From NCBI GenBank assembly GCA_945874665.1, contig CAMCHJ010000005.1:1-64000 (forward strand): a DNA stretch of 64,000 bases, read 5' to 3'. The first letter of the stretch is position 1; every line of letters starts with the position of its first letter. Both the position numbers and the translations under genes were made by a program. The DNA comes from Chitinophaga pinensis (lineage in GTDB: Bacteria > Bacteroidota > Bacteroidia > UBA7662). Shown here piece by piece: positions 50,499 through 60,242 of this stretch. Under the pieces are notes generated by a model. It was not told the DNA's origin and made no database searches. It worked only from the letters and a program-made list of their open reading frames with translations.

Positions 50499-51232
50499 TG
50501 GCCTTAAACAGTATCAAAATAAGAGCCTTTAGGGCCACCGATGACCCTACCTCTTGCGAGCGCTTTATAGAGGGGCATGCACACGTACTAGAGGTTGCAG
50601 GCGTGAAGAAGGTTACCTCTGCCAATCACGATTGGATGTACAACCCTGCAAGTTTTGTGATCATTGTTGAAAACGAAGAAGGCAGCAAGGTATTGGGGGG
50701 TGCTCGCTTGCAATGCAGCGGTGGCAACCAGCCATTACCTGTTGAACAAGCTGCGGGTGAATTTGACGCCAGAATTTACGATGTGGTGCGAGAAAAAAGT
50801 GTTTATGGCACTTCAGAACTGTGTGGTCTTTGGAATTCCCGAGAGATTTCCGGGTTGGGGATTGGTGCCTTTTTTTCAACCAGGGTTGGGGTCGTCCTTG
50901 CAGAGCAGGTAGGTGTAGAAAGCATTTTTGCACTTTGCGCCCCCTATACCGTAAAATTTGCAGAAAAAGTGGGTTGTAGGGTGTTGAAAAGCATTGGGAA
51001 TAACGGCACCTTTTATTATCCCAAAATAGATCTTTTGGCCACCATTGTACTTTTGGAAGATGCACAAACGGTTGAGAAGGCAGACGAAAAAGAGCAAGTA
51101 CGTATTTTTGATTTAAGAAAAAACTTGAACCAGCTATACACTGAAATCTCTCCAATCAAACAAATGGAAGTTGATATACAATATGATTTGCAGCTAAAAA
51201 ATGTGAACCCATCTGAATTCAAAATTCCATAA
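50498..51232 (+). CDS. GNAT-fold / FeeM-autoinducer-synthase-like acyltransferase
   Basis: SELCGLWNSREISGLGIGAFFSTRVGVVLAEQVGVESIFALCAPYTVKFAEKVGCRVL; TAATG coupling to ThiF-like gene. Confidence 0.6.
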   Translation: MALNSIKIRAFRATDDPTSCERFIEGHAHVLEVAGVKKVTSANHDWMYNPASFVIIVENEEGSKVLGGARLQCSGGNQPLPVEQAAGEFDARIYDVVREKSVYGTSELCGLWNSREISGLGIGAFFSTRVGVVLAEQVGVESIFALCAPYTVKFAEKVGCRVLKSIGNNGTFYYPKIDLLATIVLLEDAQTVEKADEKEQVRIFDLRKNLNQLYTEISPIKQMEVDIQYDLQLKNVNPSEFKIP

Positions 51233-51234
51233 CA

Positions 51235-53370
51235 ATGAAAACTGCTTTCATCATTGTACTCCAATTGCTGTTTTTAAGCAGTTCATATGCCCAAAAGGTA
51301 GTTATTCAGGAAGGGCAATCCTCATTTGTTATTGGCAAGCAGGTGGCATTTTTGGAAGATCCTTCTAAAAAAATGGACCTCAACGAGGTTATTTCTAAGG
51401 CCGCTTTATTTCAGAAAAGCAGTATTCAAGTACCTAATTTTCAATACACCAAATCGGCTTATTGGATCAGGTTTGATTTGCTAAATAAAACCAACACTGA
51501 GGATTTGGCAATTGAAATAAGCAATACGCAACTTGATAGGATTGACCTGTACATGCCTGAGGGCTTCAGTTACACCCATGCTCAAATGGGCGATCTGTTG
51601 CCCTTCGCTCAAAGAGCGGTGAACCACCAACATTTCATTTTCCCAATAGTGCTGCAACCCAATCAAAGCGCCACCGTATACATGCGTTTCGAGTCTGTTG
51701 AACAGCTCAGCATTCCCATTACCCTGGGTAAACGCGAAATTGTGCTCACCAATAATTATCGAACCGACATATTTGCAGGCACCTATTTCGGCATCATGTT
51801 CGTGATGTTTTTTTTCAACTTGTTTATTTATTTAAGCGTACGCGACAAAAGCTACCTGTTTTACGTACTGTATATCGTTAGTATTGCCTTGGCACAAGCC
51901 ACACTGTTAGGCTATACTTACAAGTATTTTTGGCCCGAAAACAGCTATTTGAATCACTTAGCAGTCTTGATTTTCAGTGCCTTGGCCGGTTATGGCGCCA
52001 TTCAATTCACACGGATTTTTCTACAATTAGAAACGAACGAGCCTCTAATCAACAAAAGATTAACCTTTTTTGAAGTACTCTATGGAGCTGCTTTACTTAT
52101 TTATCTCTTTGGATTTAGGCGCATTAGCTACAACATATTAGATTTTGCGGCGCTTTTTCTTTCCTTATATGCCTTATATTTTTCCATTAAACTAAGTCTT
52201 AAAGGCCAGCGCACAGCAAAATTCTTTCTCTTCGCTTGGTCATTTTTTTTGGTTGGAATGGTCGTTTACGTGGCTCGCAACATGGGCTGGTTGCCGTATA
52301 ACTTCTTAACCAAAAACGTGTTATTGATGGGTTCAGGCTTAGAATCCGTCTTACTTAGCGTCGCCTTGGCCGACCGCATCAATATCCTAAAAAGAGAAAA
52401 AGAGACTTCTCAAGCCGAGGCCCTACGCATCGCAGAAGAAAATGCACTGCTGGTAACCCAGCAAAACATATTGTTGGAAGCACAAGTCAAAAAGCGCACC
52501 CAAACCCTTGAAACAACCAACAAGGAGCTTGAATCAACGCTATCAAACCTCAAAAACGCTCAAACGCAATTGGTAAATGCTGAAAAAATGGCCTCATTGG
52601 GTCAGCTAACCGCAGGCATCGCTCATGAAATCAACAATCCCATCAATTTTGTAACCTCCAATGTGGCACCACTCAAGCGCGACCTCGATGATGTTTTTGA
52701 GTTGATTAGTTTATACGATTCACTGCAAGAAGAGCTTACGCACGACAATCAGCTTTTCGAAAAAATAGCGCTTTTCAAGAAAAATATCGATTTTGATTAT
52801 CTGAAAGAAGAGATAAAAATGCTCTTAAATGGCATCGGTGAAGGTGCCAACCGAACTGCAGAAATTGTGCAAGGTCTGCGTATTTTTTCGAGGTTAGATG
52901 AAAGCGACTTGAAAAAAGTAGACATCAACGAAGGCATCGACAGTACCTTGGTTTTGCTCAATAGCACCTTAGCAAACCGGGTTCAAGTCGTTAAAAACTA
53001 TGATCCGGATGCCTATTTAGAATGTTATCCAGGAAAGCTGAACCAGGTAATCATGAACATCGCCAACAATGCCATCCATGCCATGCTGGCCGATACAGAG
53101 AAAAAAACGGGCACCCTCACCATTACTACCAAAGCGCTTGCCGATACCATTAACATCACCATTTCCGACACAGGCATAGGCATGAGTGAAAAAGTGCGTT
53201 CCAAAATTTTTGACCCGTTTTTCACCACCAAAAGTGTTGGCCAAGGCACGGGTCTTGGATTATCTATTGTGTACAGCATTATAGAACTTCATAAAGGCAG
53301 TATTTCTGTTGCTTCTGCCTTGAGCATAGGTACTACTTTTTCAATAGATTTACCAAAATATCAAAGGTAA
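51235..53370 (+). CDS. 7TMR-DISM sensor histidine kinase
   Basis: Signal peptide, DISMED2-like ectodomain, 7 TM segments, coiled coil, H-box MASLGQLTAGIAHEINNPINF, N/G boxes and GTGLGLSIVYSI. Confidence 0.92.
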   Translation: MKTAFIIVLQLLFLSSSYAQKVVIQEGQSSFVIGKQVAFLEDPSKKMDLNEVISKAALFQKSSIQVPNFQYTKSAYWIRFDLLNKTNTEDLAIEISNTQLDRIDLYMPEGFSYTHAQMGDLLPFAQRAVNHQHFIFPIVLQPNQSATVYMRFESVEQLSIPITLGKREIVLTNNYRTDIFAGTYFGIMFVMFFFNLFIYLSVRDKSYLFYVLYIVSIALAQATLLGYTYKYFWPENSYLNHLAVLIFSALAGYGAIQFTRIFLQLETNEPLINKRLTFFEVLYGAALLIYLFGFRRISYNILDFAALFLSLYALYFSIKLSLKGQRTAKFFLFAWSFFLVGMVVYVARNMGWLPYNFLTKNVLLMGSGLESVLLSVALADRINILKREKETSQAEALRIAEENALLVTQQNILLEAQVKKRTQTLETTNKELESTLSNLKNAQTQLVNAEKMASLGQLTAGIAHEINNPINFVTSNVAPLKRDLDDVFELISLYDSLQEELTHDNQLFEKIALFKKNIDFDYLKEEIKMLLNGIGEGANRTAEIVQGLRIFSRLDESDLKKVDINEGIDSTLVLLNSTLANRVQVVKNYDPDAYLECYPGKLNQVIMNIANNAIHAMLADTEKKTGTLTITTKALADTINITISDTGIGMSEKVRSKIFDPFFTTKSVGQGTGLGLSIVYSIIELHKGSISVASALSIGTTFSIDLPKYQR

Positions 53371-54452
53371 TGCAAGGTAAAATAGCAGTGTTATACATCG
53401 ACGATGAAAGACATAATTTGTATGCCTTCAGAGCCACCTTTAGGATAGATTATGAGGTTTACATCGCAGAAAGCACTGATGAAGCCCGGCAAATACTTGC
53501 GAATCATGCTATCTCCATTGTAGTTGCCGACCAACGCATGCCAAAAGAAACAGGCATCGAGTTTTTTGAGTCAATCATGCGCACACACCCCCATGTAATG
53601 CGCATTTTGCTAACGGGCTACACAGATATTCAAGCTGTAATCAATGCGGTAAACCTGGGCAATGTATTTCGTTATCTTCAAAAACCTTGGAAAGAAGAAG
53701 AAATCAGAACAGCGATCAGTCAGGCTTATGAAATTCACCACGCGCGTGAGCAGGTCATCATAAAAAACAAAGACCTAGAGTTGGCTTATTCTGAACTCGA
53801 CAAATTTGTATACAGTGCCTCGCACGACATGCGTTCGCCACTGATGAGCATATTGGGCGTTATAAAAATAGCTAGGCTAGAAGGCAACCAATCCAATACC
53901 AAGGCTTACTTCGATATGATTGAAGAGAGCGTTGACCGCTTGGATGGATTCATCAAAAACATCATTGACTATTACCAGAACAAACGAATTAATTTGCATT
54001 ATTCTGAAATAGACTTCCAGGACATGGTGGATTTTTGCATCCAGAATCAACTCCAAAACGCGCCATCTGAAATCAATTTTAATGTGGAAATAGCACAAAC
54101 ACTGCCATTTACTTCCGATAAATTAAAGTTGGGTATTGCCATAAGCAATTTGATTAGCAATGGAATTAAATATCAAGACCATAGCAAGACTAAAAAAGAG
54201 CTCTCGGTTAAAGTAACGGTAGATGCTACACGGGCAACCATTCGCATTGAAGACAACGGAATTGGTATTCAGGAGGGAGAAACCGAAAATATTTTTAAGA
54301 TATTTTACCGTGCTACCAATAGGAATCCAGGCTCGGGCATTGGGCTTTATGTTGTAAAAGACGCCATAGATCAACTCAATGGCACTATTGAGGTGCAGTC
54401 GACTTACGGCCAAGGCAGCATTTTTGAATTGAAGATACCCAATCAAGCATAG
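53370..54452 (+). CDS. REC-histidine kinase hybrid
   Basis: REC (LYIDDE, VVADQRMP, LLTGYTD, QKPW) then H-box SASHDMRSPLMS and EDNGIGI / GSGIGLYVVKDAI; TAATG coupling upstream. Confidence 0.93.
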   Translation: MQGKIAVLYIDDERHNLYAFRATFRIDYEVYIAESTDEARQILANHAISIVVADQRMPKETGIEFFESIMRTHPHVMRILLTGYTDIQAVINAVNLGNVFRYLQKPWKEEEIRTAISQAYEIHHAREQVIIKNKDLELAYSELDKFVYSASHDMRSPLMSILGVIKIARLEGNQSNTKAYFDMIEESVDRLDGFIKNIIDYYQNKRINLHYSEIDFQDMVDFCIQNQLQNAPSEINFNVEIAQTLPFTSDKLKLGIAISNLISNGIKYQDHSKTKKELSVKVTVDATRATIRIEDNGIGIQEGETENIFKIFYRATNRNPGSGIGLYVVKDAIDQLNGTIEVQSTYGQGSIFELKIPNQA

Positions 54453-54552
54453 CTTCAAAGGCTACTCCCTACCTAGCGCACAAAGTGCTTTTCAAGCTAC
54501 CTACACTACCTATTATGACAGACACTTTGCCAAAATGACAGCAAACACGCTG

Positions 54553-54567
54553 TGGCATTAGCTTTGA
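54553..54567 (+). promoter_or_regulatory. Candidate sigma54-like element upstream of htpG
   Basis: TGGCATTAGCTTTGA (GG-N10-GA) preceded by GCCAAAATGACA, parallel to lon upstream region. Confidence 0.4.
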
Positions 54568-54590
54568 TGTAGCACTTGAAATTTAGAACT

Positions 54591-56411
54591 ATGGAACAAA
54601 GCAGAAAAGGAACCATCTCGGTCAATACAGAAAACATCTTCCCCATCATTAAAAAGTCGCTTTACTCCAATCATGAAATATTTTTACGTGAGTTGGTAAG
54701 TAATGCAGTAGATGCATCCCAAAAAATTAAAACGCTGGCTTCTTTAGGTGAATTTAAAGGAGAATTAGGTGATATTAAAGTTACGGTAAGCATCGACAAA
54801 GAGGCCAAAACCATTACAGTAAGCGACCGTGGCATTGGTTTAACCGCCGATGAAATTGAAAAATACATCAACCAGGTAGCCTTTTCGGGCGCAACTGAGT
54901 TTGTAGAGAAGTACAAAGACAAAGCCGAACTCAATAGCATGATTGGCAATTTTGGCTTGGGCTTTTACTCGGCCTTTATGGTAGCCAAAAATGTTGAAAT
55001 TCAATCCCTTGCGCATTACTCCGATGCCACTGCGGTGCATTGGATTTGTGACGGTAGCACCAGTTTTGAAATCAGTGCTGGTACACGCGTAGAACGCGGC
55101 TCGGATGTGATTTTACACATTGCTGAAGACTCCGAAGAGTTTTTAGACAGCTATCGCCTAAAAAATATCCTCACCAAATACTGCAAGTTTTTGCCGGTTG
55201 AAATTGAGTTTGAAGGTGCGGTAGTGAATCAAACGCAGCCTTTGTGGACCAAAAAGCCAGCTGAGCTCACGGATGAGGACTACCAGAAATTTTACGAAGA
55301 CCTCTACCCCATGGCTGAAAAGCCGTTGTTTTGGATTCACTTAAATGTAGACTATCCGTTCAACCTGACAGGCGTTTTGTACTTTCCAAAATTGAAAGTC
55401 GACTTCGAACCCAACAAAAATAAAATACACCTCTACAGTCGACAGGTGTTTATTACCGACGCCGTAGAAGACATTGTGCCCGACTACTTACGCTTGTTGC
55501 ATGGTGTAATTGACTCTCCTGACATTCCTTTAAACGTATCGCGCTCCTTTTTACAAACCGACGGCAATGTCAAAAAAATCAACAGCCACATCAGCAAAAA
55601 AGTAGCTGACAAACTCAATGAGCTTTTCAAAAACGACCGTCCCGGATTTGAAGAAAAGTGGGAAAGTCTCGATTTATTCGTGAAATACGGCATGCTCAGC
55701 GACGAAAAGTTCTATGATCGCGCCAAGGGTTTTTGCTTGTATAAGAATGTTGATGGTCAGTTGAACGACTGGGAAGCCTATCAGCAAAAAATTGAGGCCA
55801 CCCAAAAAGACAAAAACGGCAACCTCATTGTGCTTTACACCAGTGATGCTGAGGCGCAGCACGGCTTCATTGCCGCCGCCCAAAAACGCAGTTACGACAT
55901 TATGGTACTTGGCAGCGTTATCGACAGCCACTTTTTGAGTTTCATTGAAAGCAAACTCGAAAAAACCCAGTTTAAACGTGTGGATGCAGAAACCATCGAC
56001 AAACTCATCGAAAAAGAAGAAACCTATGCCTCTCTCCTAAGCGATGAACAAACCCAAGAAGCAGTCAAACTTTTCGAAACCCTCATTGCCAACGACAACT
56101 ACCAAGTGAGCTCGGCAGCGCTTTCGCCCGACGACCAGCCTGTGGTGGTAACGCGTTCCGAATTCATCCGCAGGATGAACGAAATGGCGGCAACCGGTGG
56201 TGGTGGGATGTTTGGAGGACAAATGAAAGAACCCATGCAAGTGGTTCTAAACACGGCACACCCCTATCTTCAAAAGTTGAGCAGCAGCACCGAGGCTGAT
56301 CAGCGTGATAAGTTGGCGCGCCAGGCCTATGACTTAGCTTTACTTTCCCAAGGTTTACTCAAAGGTGAAGCACTCACGGCATTCATTGAACGCAGTATTG
56401 ATTTGTCTTAA
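54591..56411 (+). CDS. htpG: Molecular chaperone HtpG (Hsp90)
   Basis: GTISVNTENIFPIIKKSLYSNHEIFLRELVSNAVDAS; GFYSAFMVA; start refined to 54591. Confidence 0.97.
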   Translation: MEQSRKGTISVNTENIFPIIKKSLYSNHEIFLRELVSNAVDASQKIKTLASLGEFKGELGDIKVTVSIDKEAKTITVSDRGIGLTADEIEKYINQVAFSGATEFVEKYKDKAELNSMIGNFGLGFYSAFMVAKNVEIQSLAHYSDATAVHWICDGSTSFEISAGTRVERGSDVILHIAEDSEEFLDSYRLKNILTKYCKFLPVEIEFEGAVVNQTQPLWTKKPAELTDEDYQKFYEDLYPMAEKPLFWIHLNVDYPFNLTGVLYFPKLKVDFEPNKNKIHLYSRQVFITDAVEDIVPDYLRLLHGVIDSPDIPLNVSRSFLQTDGNVKKINSHISKKVADKLNELFKNDRPGFEEKWESLDLFVKYGMLSDEKFYDRAKGFCLYKNVDGQLNDWEAYQQKIEATQKDKNGNLIVLYTSDAEAQHGFIAAAQKRSYDIMVLGSVIDSHFLSFIESKLEKTQFKRVDAETIDKLIEKEETYASLLSDEQTQEAVKLFETLIANDNYQVSSAALSPDDQPVVVTRSEFIRRMNEMAATGGGGMFGGQMKEPMQVVLNTAHPYLQKLSSSTEADQRDKLARQAYDLALLSQGLLKGEALTAFIERSIDLS

Positions 56412-56499
56412 GTACTGCCTATCATATTCTTATAACATCTTAATTAATCAATCAGATTAAGATTAGGCTTCACCGCCTGCTCCTACGTCAAACGCATTT

Positions 56500-56539
56500 A
56501 ACGCATGCACCGCATACCTGTGGTGCATGCGTTTTTTTT
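56500..56539 (+). terminator. Rho-independent terminator downstream of htpG
   Basis: AACGCATGCACC-N10-GGTGCATGCGTT perfect 12-bp stem followed by T run. Confidence 0.88.
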
Positions 56540-56830
56540 ACCCAATCACACTTTTTCAATAAATATCTTGAAGCAAATCAGCAGCCATGTGCCCTTTGGT
56601 ATCAGCTGCCCTAGCCCACGTTGTTTAGCTGAAAATACGGTCGGTTATTGTAAGGTTCCGAGCTATGCTCGACCTTCAGCTGCGATTGAAAAGGCCAGTA
56701 AAGAGGACGCCAAGGTTATCCACATCTAAGTGAGCAAAAAAATGTGCTCCTTTCCTGTTTCAAAATATAAACTACCCATCCTTTTTGGGCTTATTTATTT
56801 ACTTTTGTGACTTCATTCATCACAATCTTC

Positions 56831-58351
56831 ATGACCCTAATACCCATCAAATCCGCCTTAATCTCAGTCTATTACAAAGATGGCCTTGAATCACTTGTTA
56901 AAGAGCTTCATGCACAGCAGGTTGAGATTTACTCGACTGGTGGTACGCAAGCCTTTATCGAAAACTTAGGCATTCCTGTTCATACTGTGGAAGGGCTCAC
57001 GGGCTATGCATCTATATTGGGCGGTCGCGTTAAAACCCTACATCCGAAAGTCTTTGGTGGTATTTTGGCCCGTCGCGAAGAAATGAACGACATCAATGAT
57101 TTGGCGGCTTACGACATTCCCACCCTGGATCTGGTAATTGTTGACCTCTACCCTTTTGAAGAAACAGTGGCTTCAGGCGCTGGGCATCAGGAGGTGATTG
57201 AGAAAATAGATATAGGTGGCATTTCCCTCATCCGTGCGGGTGCCAAAAACTACAAAGAAGTAGTGATTTTATCATCGAAAGACCAATATGCACGCCTACT
57301 CGGGCAGTTGCAAGCACAAGGCGGCACTACCGTTGATGAACGAAAGCAATATGCCGCCGAGGCATTTGCAGTAAGCAGTTATTACGACAGTCAAATTTTC
57401 AATTATTTCAATATTGAAGCTGGGATTCCTGCCTTGCGTTTGGTGAACAACAAGGCGCAAGCGCTGCGTTATGGAGAAAATCCACACCAAAAAGGTACTT
57501 TTTTCGGCGATTTAGACGAGGTTTTCGATATCTTGAATGGCAAACAACTTAGTTACAACAACCTGCTGGATGTTGATGCTGCTGTAAATTTGTTGGCCGA
57601 TTTCGACGAACCCACCTTTGCCATCATCAAGCACAACAACGCCTGTGGTTTGGCATCTCGTCCTACCATTTTTCAAGCCTGGCAAGATGCTTTGGCAGGT
57701 GATCCCATTTCGGCCTTTGGTGGTGTACTCATGAGCAATGAAACCATTGATTTAACGACAGCACAAGAAATTGATAAGATTTTTTACGAAGTTTTGATTG
57801 CCCCCGCTTACAGTGCCGAGGCTGTTGAGCTGCTTTGCAAAAAGAAAAATCGCATTTTGGTTCGCATGAAAAAACCAGTCCATAATCCTATGCACGTGCG
57901 CAGTATTTTGAATGGCGTTTTGCATCAGGACAAGAATACTTTTGTAGACAGCAGTGCTAACCTAAAAACAGTAACAGCCATTACACCCAATCAGCAAGAG
58001 ATTGAGGACATGATTTTTGCGGCCAAATTGGTTAAACACACCAAAAGCAATGCCATTGTTTTAGCTAAAAACAAGCAGTTAATCGGCAGTGGCACAGGCC
58101 AAACTTCGCGCATCGACGCCATGAAGCAGGCCGTTCACAAGGCCAGAAGTTTTAATTTTGACGTACATGGCGCCGTGCTTGCAAGCGATGCTTTTTTTCC
58201 CTTTGCGGATAGCGTAGAGGTGGCTTACAACGAGGGAATTCGCGCAGTAATTCAACCTGGCGGAAGCATTAAGGACCAAGACAGCATAGATTTTTGCAAT
58301 TCTCACGGAATGTCGATGGTCTTTACTGGGATACGTCATTTTAAACACTAA
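56831..58351 (+). CDS. purH: Bifunctional AICAR transformylase/IMP cyclohydrolase
   Basis: ALISVYYKDGLESLVKEL...GGRVKTLHPKVFGGILARR; C-terminal KSNAIVLAKNKQLIGSGTGQTSRIDA; start refined. Confidence 0.97.
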   Translation: MTLIPIKSALISVYYKDGLESLVKELHAQQVEIYSTGGTQAFIENLGIPVHTVEGLTGYASILGGRVKTLHPKVFGGILARREEMNDINDLAAYDIPTLDLVIVDLYPFEETVASGAGHQEVIEKIDIGGISLIRAGAKNYKEVVILSSKDQYARLLGQLQAQGGTTVDERKQYAAEAFAVSSYYDSQIFNYFNIEAGIPALRLVNNKAQALRYGENPHQKGTFFGDLDEVFDILNGKQLSYNNLLDVDAAVNLLADFDEPTFAIIKHNNACGLASRPTIFQAWQDALAGDPISAFGGVLMSNETIDLTTAQEIDKIFYEVLIAPAYSAEAVELLCKKKNRILVRMKKPVHNPMHVRSILNGVLHQDKNTFVDSSANLKTVTAITPNQQEIEDMIFAAKLVKHTKSNAIVLAKNKQLIGSGTGQTSRIDAMKQAVHKARSFNFDVHGAVLASDAFFPFADSVEVAYNEGIRAVIQPGGSIKDQDSIDFCNSHGMSMVFTGIRHFKH

Positions 58352-58376
58352 ATTTGTCAGCTTAGTAAATTTACAA

Positions 58377-59399
58377 ATGGGATTATTCGATTTTTTCACC
58401 CAAGAGATTGCGATTGACTTGGGAACAGCCAATACGTTAATCATATTCAACGACAAAGTAGTGGTAGATGAGCCATCGATTGTGGCCATCGACCGCACGA
58501 CCAATAAAGTTTTGGCCATTGGCAAGCAAGCACAACAGATGCATGGCAAGACGCATGAAAACATCAAAACGATTCGTCCCCTCAAAGACGGCGTTATTGC
58601 AGATTTTCATGCGGCTGAAAACATGATCCGCGGCATGATTGACATGATCAATCCAAAAAAACGCTTTTTTGCTCCGTCCTTGCGCATGGTAATTTGTATT
58701 CCTTCAGGCATCACTGAAGTAGAAAAACGTGCCGTTCGCGACAGTGCCGAGCATGCTGGTGCCAAGGAAGTGTATTTGATTCACGAGCCGATGGCTGCTG
58801 CTATTGGTATTGGCATTGATGTGGAAGAGCCCAAGGGCAATATGATCATCGACATAGGCGGTGGCACATCGGAAATTGCGGTGATTGCCCTGGCGGGTAT
58901 TGTTTGCGACCAGTCGATTCGTGTAGCCGGTGACCAATTCACTGCCGATGTATTAGAGTACATCCGTCGCCAGCACAACATGCTTATCGGAGATCGTACT
59001 GCAGAAATGATCAAAATCCAAGTAGGATCGGCCTTGCCTGAGCTCGAAGATCCACCTGCAGACATTACGGTAAGTGGTCGCGACCTCATGACCGGTATTC
59101 CTAAACAAATCACAGTGAGCTACACAGAAATAGCCCACGCACTCGACAAATCTATCAGTAAGGTGGAGGGCGCGATTTTGAAAGCGCTCGAAATCACCCC
59201 ACCCGAATTGGCTTCTGACATCCATGAAACAGGCATTTACCTCACTGGTGGTGGGGCGTTAATCCGTGGTTTGGATAAGCGCATAAGCCATAAAACGAAG
59301 TTGAAGGTGCACATTGCCGAAGACCCATTGCGTGCGGTAGTACGTGGCACAGGCATTGCACTAAAAAACATCGACCGTTTCAACTTCTTGATGACCTGA
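58377..59399 (+). CDS. mreB: Rod shape-determining protein MreB
   Basis: QEIAIDLGTANTLIIFNDKVVVDEPSIVA; actin-like phosphate loops; GGGALIRGLD. Confidence 0.98.
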   Translation: MGLFDFFTQEIAIDLGTANTLIIFNDKVVVDEPSIVAIDRTTNKVLAIGKQAQQMHGKTHENIKTIRPLKDGVIADFHAAENMIRGMIDMINPKKRFFAPSLRMVICIPSGITEVEKRAVRDSAEHAGAKEVYLIHEPMAAAIGIGIDVEEPKGNMIIDIGGGTSEIAVIALAGIVCDQSIRVAGDQFTADVLEYIRRQHNMLIGDRTAEMIKIQVGSALPELEDPPADITVSGRDLMTGIPKQITVSYTEIAHALDKSISKVEGAILKALEITPPELASDIHETGIYLTGGGALIRGLDKRISHKTKLKVHIAEDPLRAVVRGTGIALKNIDRFNFLMT

Positions 59400-59408
59400 T
59401 AAACTGTC

Positions 59409-60242
59409 ATGCGGGCGATACTTCGGTTTTTGTTCGGCTTACGCCTTATTTTCCTGTTTATAGCCTTACAGTCTATAGCGGTGGTGCTAATCATTCGTCA
59501 AAATGCTTTTCATAGGGCTAGCTATTTCAACAGCAGCAATGCCGTTGCAGGAAAACTGTATAACAATGTAGCCAATGCCAGGTATTTTTTCTCTTTGAAT
59601 ACCATTAACGACAGTCTCGCCACAGAAAACAGCCGGCTCAGAGCACAATTATCCACTAAATACGTCGGACAAACATCGAATTGGCTTGTGCGTGACAGTA
59701 GCGTGTTGCGCGTTCCTAGATACACCTACACTTCAGCTAAGGTAGTCAACAGCACCATTGGTTATCGCAGCAACTACCTCACCCTCGACAAGGGCAGCGA
59801 TGCAGGCATTGCGCCCCGGATGGCTGTAGTAAGTGCCAACGGAATTGTTGGCATCGTAAAGGATGTGTCTGCCAATTTTTCGACGGTCATTTCAGTGCTC
59901 AACAAAAACGCACGCATCAGCGCCAAACTGAAGAAAAGCGGCACTACGGGTACTATCGTTTGGGAGGGCGTTAATTATCGCGTGGCTAGCTTAATTGAAA
60001 TACCAATTCATGTGGATGTGGCGGTAGGCGACACTGTGAGCACCAGTCAGTACTCCAACATTTTTCCAGAGAATATTTACATCGGAAAGGTCAAGTCTAT
60101 TCAAAAAACCGAAGGCTCCAGCACCTATCAAATCAAAATAAAGTTGGGCACAGATTATCAGCGATTGAATTTTGTCGATGTCATTGGTGACAAAATTCAA
60201 GCCGAGCGCGACTCATTGGAAGGAGGATTGTTGTATGATTGA
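59409..60242 (+). CDS. mreC: Rod shape-determining protein MreC
   Basis: N-term TM, coiled coil, YLTLDKGSDAGIAPRMAVVSANGIVGIVKDVS; follows mreB. Confidence 0.95.
   Translation: MRAILRFLFGLRLIFLFIALQSIAVVLIIRQNAFHRASYFNSSNAVAGKLYNNVANARYFFSLNTINDSLATENSRLRAQLSTKYVGQTSNWLVRDSSVLRVPRYTYTSAKVVNSTIGYRSNYLTLDKGSDAGIAPRMAVVSANGIVGIVKDVSANFSTVISVLNKNARISAKLKKSGTTGTIVWEGVNYRVASLIEIPIHVDVAVGDTVSTSQYSNIFPENIYIGKVKSIQKTEGSSTYQIKIKLGTDYQRLNFVDVIGDKIQAERDSLEGGLLYD

Noticed and set aside
56505-56729. 74-aa + strand ORF
   Set aside because: Start lies inside the htpG terminator hairpin; no recognisable domain; more likely non-coding.
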